A stretch of DNA of 64,000 nucleotides from Dipteris shenzhenensis (Eukaryota; Polypodiophyta; Polypodiopsida; Gleicheniales): the NCBI GenBank assembly GCA_047967505.1, contig CM106541.1; one strand, written 5' to 3'. Numbering within the stretch: position 1 is the first letter of the stretch; each line of letters starts with the position of its first letter. A program made the position numbers and the translations under genes. This document shows, piece by piece, positions 63,780 through 64,000 of the stretch. The notes below the pieces were generated by a model, which was not told where the DNA came from, did no database searches, and was given only the letters and a program-made list of their open reading frames with translations.

Positions 63780-64000
63780 TGTTGGCTCTTTCCTACCGCT
63801 TCCGTAGGAAGAGCTGGGTATTCTATGTTGCAGGGTTCCGAGGCTTTTTGTCACCTACAGATATATTGGAATTGTCGTTGTAGTATATTTGTAGCTTAGG
63901 ACCTCGAGTCGTGTTCCGGTGAGAGACGTAGGCTTAAGTGTGGTGAGTAAACATAATGCAAGCATGTGTAAAAGGCGCGTAAACCATTGTTGTTGGGGTA
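63780..64000 (-). repeat. gypsy-D 5' LTR, first 221 bp visible
   Basis: It is identical by reading to 48766-48986. It runs off the window and should end near 64927 if it is the same length as the other LTR. Confidence 0.95.

Larger units (their letters stand above)
48766..64000 (-). mobile_element. Young Athila/Tat-like Ty3/gypsy element (gypsy-D), runs off window
   Basis: It has a left LTR at 48766-49913, an internal region at 49914-63779 and a second LTR starting at 63780. On the element strand the order is LTR, tRNA-Asp primer site, 3.3-kb repetitive leader, one long Gag-Pol ORF, a third ORF, a purine tract and LTR. The 221 visible bases of the second LTR are identical to the first. If that LTR is also 1148 bp, the element ends near 64927 and is about 16.2 kb long. 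The tRNA-Asp primer and the extra ORF after pol are features of the Athila group. All coding regions are open, so it looks recently active. Confidence 0.95.

Overview
This is nuclear DNA from a land plant, almost certainly one with a large, retrotransposon-rich genome. The evidence is stacked LTR retrotransposons of both superfamilies (Ty1/copia with initiator-Met primer sites; Ty3/gypsy with a tRNA-Asp primer site), a pseudogenised piece of plastid DNA (cemA end plus petA), and broken pieces of ordinary plant genes with introns. The petA copy looks unlike a typical flowering plant, so a lycophyte, fern, bryophyte or gymnosperm is possible, but I hold that only weakly. No bacterial operon, CRISPR array, rRNA or tRNA gene was seen.

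Layout. 1-3 kb: a gypsy reverse-transcriptase scrap, then the last three exons of a Bin3/MePCE-type RNA methyltransferase whose terminal exon is tandemly duplicated (335-bp period). 3.8-5.9 kb: a decayed LINE on the minus strand. 7.3-17.7 kb: an unidentified older repeat split by a complete copia element (copia-A, 9506-15406, target-site duplication TAGGG). 17.9-37.4 kb: a nested stack. A plus-strand gypsy-like gag/protease element (gypsy-C) is broken by a minus-strand gypsy (gypsy-B), whose reverse transcriptase is split by a second complete copia (copia-B, 24855-30444, duplication CATTT). Between gypsy-B and the continuation of gypsy-C lie a second, archaeal-type RNase H and a decayed pol fragment. 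38-44.6 kb: microsatellites, pyrimidine/AT-rich DNA and one orphan LTR. 44.7-45.4 kb: a fragment resembling an FCP1/HAD-type phosphatase. 45.6-47.4 kb: plastid-derived DNA, cut within cemA by an LTR of the gypsy-B family (47425-~48415). 48603-48765: a truncated LTR of the copia-A family.

48766 to the window end: a very young gypsy element (gypsy-D), minus strand. It has a 1148-bp LTR at 48766-49913 and a second LTR that starts at 63780 and runs off the window; all 221 visible bases are identical. Its primer site matches tRNA-Asp, as in the Athila/Tat group. It has an unbroken 2124-residue Gag-Pol and an unbroken 1252-residue third ORF downstream of pol, preceded by a good splice-acceptor-like signal. 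A 3.3-kb leader holds extreme G/C-asymmetric repeats. This element, and its third ORF in particular, is the best candidate here for something little described.

How the parts relate. Insertions can be ordered. Gypsy-B is younger than gypsy-C; copia-B is younger than gypsy-B; the LTR at 47425 is younger than the plastid insertion; gypsy-D is younger than the copia-A-family LTR it sits in. The older elements carry premature stops that often look like C-to-T changes, as expected of silenced, cytosine-methylated DNA, whereas gypsy-D is open throughout. All percentages and homologies are from reading by eye; no database search or alignment was run.
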